From NCBI RefSeq assembly GCF_001295795.1, contig NZ_LJHY01000001.1, positions 62,001 to 126,000 of the forward strand: a stretch of 64,000 nucleotides of DNA. Direction: 5' to 3'. Positions 62,252-64,000 of this stretch are shown piece by piece. The stretch comes from Novosphingobium sp. AAP83 (GTDB lineage: Bacteria > Pseudomonadota > Alphaproteobacteria > Sphingomonadales > Sphingomonadaceae). Under the pieces are notes generated by a model. That model was not told the origin of the DNA. It made no database searches and saw only the letters and a program-made list of their open reading frames with translations. Position numbers and translations under genes: made by a program. Within the stretch, counting starts at the first letter, position 1; each line of letters begins with the position of its first letter.

Positions 62252-63307
62252 TCAACGCGCCAGCAGCGGGCGCCACCAGTCCTCGTTGTCGAGATACCAG
62301 CGGACCGTATTGCGTAGGCCGTTCTCGAAATCGTGCTGCGGGACATAGCCGATTTCGGCCCGCGCCTTTGTCTCGTCGATCGCGTAGCGACGGTCGTGGC
62401 CTTTGCGATCCTCGACGAACGTCTTGAGCTCACTGGTCGGACGAGCCCGGGCAGCAGGCGCATCGGGGTAGCGTTCTGCAAGGCCCTCGATCTCGGTGAA
62501 GGCGCGATCGACTTCGGCGCAGATGCGGTCGATCACTGCCATGTTGGGCAACTCTTCGCCGCCGCCGATGTTGTAGGTTTCGCCCGGCTTGCCGTGGCGG
62601 ATGGCCGCCTCGATCCCCCGGCAATGGTCCTCGACATAGAGCCAGTCCCGCACATTCATGCCATCGCCGTAGATCGGCAGAGGTTTGCCCGACAAGGCGT
62701 TAAGCATGAACAGCGGGATAAGCTTTTCGGGGTAGTGATACGGCCCGTAGTTGTTCGAGCAATTCGTCGTCGTGACGTCCAGCCCGTAGGTATGGTGATA
62801 GGCACGCACGAGATGATCGGACGCAGCCTTGGATGCCGAGTAGGGTGAATTGGGCTGGTACTGCGTCGTCTCGGCAAAGGCCGGATCATTGGGGCCGAGC
62901 GATCCGTAGACCTCGTCGGTCGAGATATGGTGGAACCGGTGCGGCTGTCCGCTGCCACCGTCGAGCCAGACCGCCCGCGCGGCCTTGAGCAGGCTGTTGG
63001 TGCCAAGGATGTTGGTATCGATGAACGCATCCGGCCCGGTGATCGAGCGATCGACATGGCTTTCTGCTGCAAAGTGGACAATCGTAGCGACATTACGCTC
63101 GCGCAGCAGCTTTTCGACGAGATCGGTGTTGCGGATGTCACCGACAACCAGCTCTGCCTGCTCGACGCCTGCGATGGTCGAGCGGTTGCCGGCATAGGTG
63201 AGGCAATCGAGCACGACGATCGCGTCATCGGGATGCGTCTTGCCCCAATAGTGAACGAAGTTGCCGCCGATGAATCCGGCACCGCCGGTGACTAGCAGGT
63301 TAGCCAA
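62252..63307 (-). CDS. rfbB: dTDP-glucose 4,6-dehydratase
   Basis: A 351-residue extended SDR giving dTDP-4-keto-6-deoxyglucose, the second step of dTDP-rhamnose synthesis. MANLLVTGGAGFIGGNFVHY starts the Rossmann fold; HISTDEVYGSLG supplies the Asp-Glu pair of the family, and YSASKAASDHLVRAYHHTYG the Tyr/Lys catalytic pair. RPGHDRRYA-type text is represented by DRKGHDRRYAIDETK. It overlaps rfbD by eight bases and precedes wzx by 81 bases. Confidence 0.96.
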   Translation of the reverse strand: MANLLVTGGAGFIGGNFVHYWGKTHPDDAIVVLDCLTYAGNRSTIAGVEQAELVVGDIRNTDLVEKLLRERNVATIVHFAAESHVDRSITGPDAFIDTNILGTNSLLKAARAVWLDGGSGQPHRFHHISTDEVYGSLGPNDPAFAETTQYQPNSPYSASKAASDHLVRAYHHTYGLDVTTTNCSNNYGPYHYPEKLIPLFMLNALSGKPLPIYGDGMNVRDWLYVEDHCRGIEAAIRHGKPGETYNIGGGEELPNMAVIDRICAEVDRAFTEIEGLAERYPDAPAARARPTSELKTFVEDRKGHDRRYAIDETKARAEIGYVPQHDFENGLRNTVRWYLDNEDWWRPLLAR

Positions 63308-64000
63308 GTGCCTGTTCCTCTTTGAGCATTTTCCGCAGGTTAGCGCGCCAGTGAACGGCCTCGTCGCCGAGCGCGGCGCGGGTAGCGCTTACGTCGAGCA
63401 CGGAGAATGATGGCCTTCTTGCTGGCGTCGGGTAATCTGTCGTGGCGATGGGCACGATGTGCGGCACACGGTGCAACAGGCCGATGGCCGTTGCCTCTTC
63501 GGCAATGGCGACGGCGAAATCGTACCAGCTGGCAACGCCCGCATCGCGGTGATGCCAAATGCCCCGCTTGTCAGCCATAGCGAGCCCCCAGAGCGTCCGA
63601 GCAAGGCCTGTTGCCCAGGTCGGTGAGCCGATCTGGTCGGCCACAACGCGCAATTCATCGCGCTCGCGCATCAGGCGCAGCATTGTCCGCACGAAGTTCG
63701 CGCCCCCAGCAGCGTAAACCCAGCTGGTGCGAACGATGATTGCCGCATCGCCCGCCGCATCCTCACCTGCGGCCTTGCTGGTGCCATAGACCGATTGCGG
63801 ATTACGCAGGTCTTCAGGACGGTAGCCATGCCCGGCAGTCCCATCGAACACAAAATCGGTCGACACCTGCACGAGTTTGCCGCCCGTGCGCAATAGCGCG
63901 GCGGCTAAGGCGGCTGGCGCTCGGGCATTGATAGCTTGCGCAAGGTCGGGCTCGCTCTCGGCCTTGTCAACTGCGGTATAAGCGGCAGCATTGAACACGA
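63300..64000 (-). CDS. rfbD: dTDP-4-dehydrorhamnose reductase, 5' end outside the window
   Basis: The last enzyme of dTDP-L-rhamnose synthesis (NADPH-dependent). The visible part starts VFNAAAYTAVDKAESEPDLA, normally about residue 60, so the Rossmann N-terminus lies to the right of the window. Then LVQVSTDFVFDGTAG, RPEDLRNPQSVYGTSKAAGE with the catalytic YxxxK, VRTSWVYAAGGANFV and ADQIGSPTWA. It overlaps rfbB by eight bases. Confidence 0.95.
   Translation of the reverse strand, partial: VFNAAAYTAVDKAESEPDLAQAINARAPAALAAALLRTGGKLVQVSTDFVFDGTAGHGYRPEDLRNPQSVYGTSKAAGEDAAGDAAIIVRTSWVYAAGGANFVRTMLRLMRERDELRVVADQIGSPTWATGLARTLWGLAMADKRGIWHHRDAGVASWYDFAVAIAEEATAIGLLHRVPHIVPIATTDYPTPARRPSFSVLDVSATRAALGDEAVHWRANLRKMLKEEQALG

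Overview
The window looks like chromosome of a sphingomonad-type alphaproteobacterium (Novosphingobium/Erythrobacter-like). This rests on high GC with strong third-position bias, many ATGA/GTGA start-stop overlaps, GTG and TTG starts, a DUF3035 lipoprotein beside lspA, a cysD-cysNC fusion pair next to a DUF2061 protein, and gene orders such as ileS-lspA-DUF3035 and pepN-pgeF. The genus is inference. No rRNA, CRISPR array, intact insertion sequence or complete prophage was seen.

Layout. 1-5.8 kb: 3' part of glpK, dTDP-rhamnose genes rfbC/rfbA, a small secreted protein with a clear terminator, an O-antigen ligase/polymerase-like protein and a repeat-containing partner. 5.8-7.6 kb: lptA, lptC and an RNase D-type exonuclease. 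7.8-10.9 kb: sulfate activation (cysD, cysNC, DUF2061). 10.9-12.3 kb: a repeat-flanked island with one AT-richer unknown gene. 12.3-36.3 kb: mostly housekeeping genes (GST, pgeF, pepN, EamA exporter, threonine aldolase, tRNA-Thr, gpmA, purEK, folA, ribF, ileS, lspA, ung, ugd, rpmJ, galE, paired DUF4136-like proteins, an M14 carboxypeptidase, arsC). 36.4-41.8 kb: a siderophore receptor behind Fur-like sites, an orphan [2Fe-2S] subunit, a class II aldolase, a YedK/HMCES protein and rplM-rpsI. 42.5-64 kb: a large exopolysaccharide/capsule locus.

The polysaccharide locus encodes a GDP-mannose-type dehydrogenase, four glycosyltransferases, a Wza-type export lipoprotein, a Wzc-type tyrosine autokinase, a Wzy-type polymerase, acyl/acetyltransferases, a methyltransferase-like protein, a sulfotransferase, a Wzx flippase and rfbB/rfbD. 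With rfbA/rfbC at the left edge, ugd and galE mid-window and cysDNC supplying PAPS, the window holds most precursor steps for a rhamnose- and uronate-containing, possibly sulfated and acylated polymer. No priming glycosyltransferase and no GDP-mannose synthesis genes are visible.

The most unusual item is in the middle of that locus: a small protein of the 'spike base protein, RCAP_rcc01079' family followed by a 674-residue beta-helix-like protein. These resemble GhsA/GhsB, the head spikes of the Rhodobacter capsulatus gene transfer agent that bind capsular polysaccharide. Having the spike pair inside the genes that build the probable receptor suggests a linked ligand-receptor haplotype. A second oddity is ileS, much longer than usual. 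It carries an in-frame palindromic element, an AT-richer patch and an extra segment of about 118 residues in the catalytic domain.
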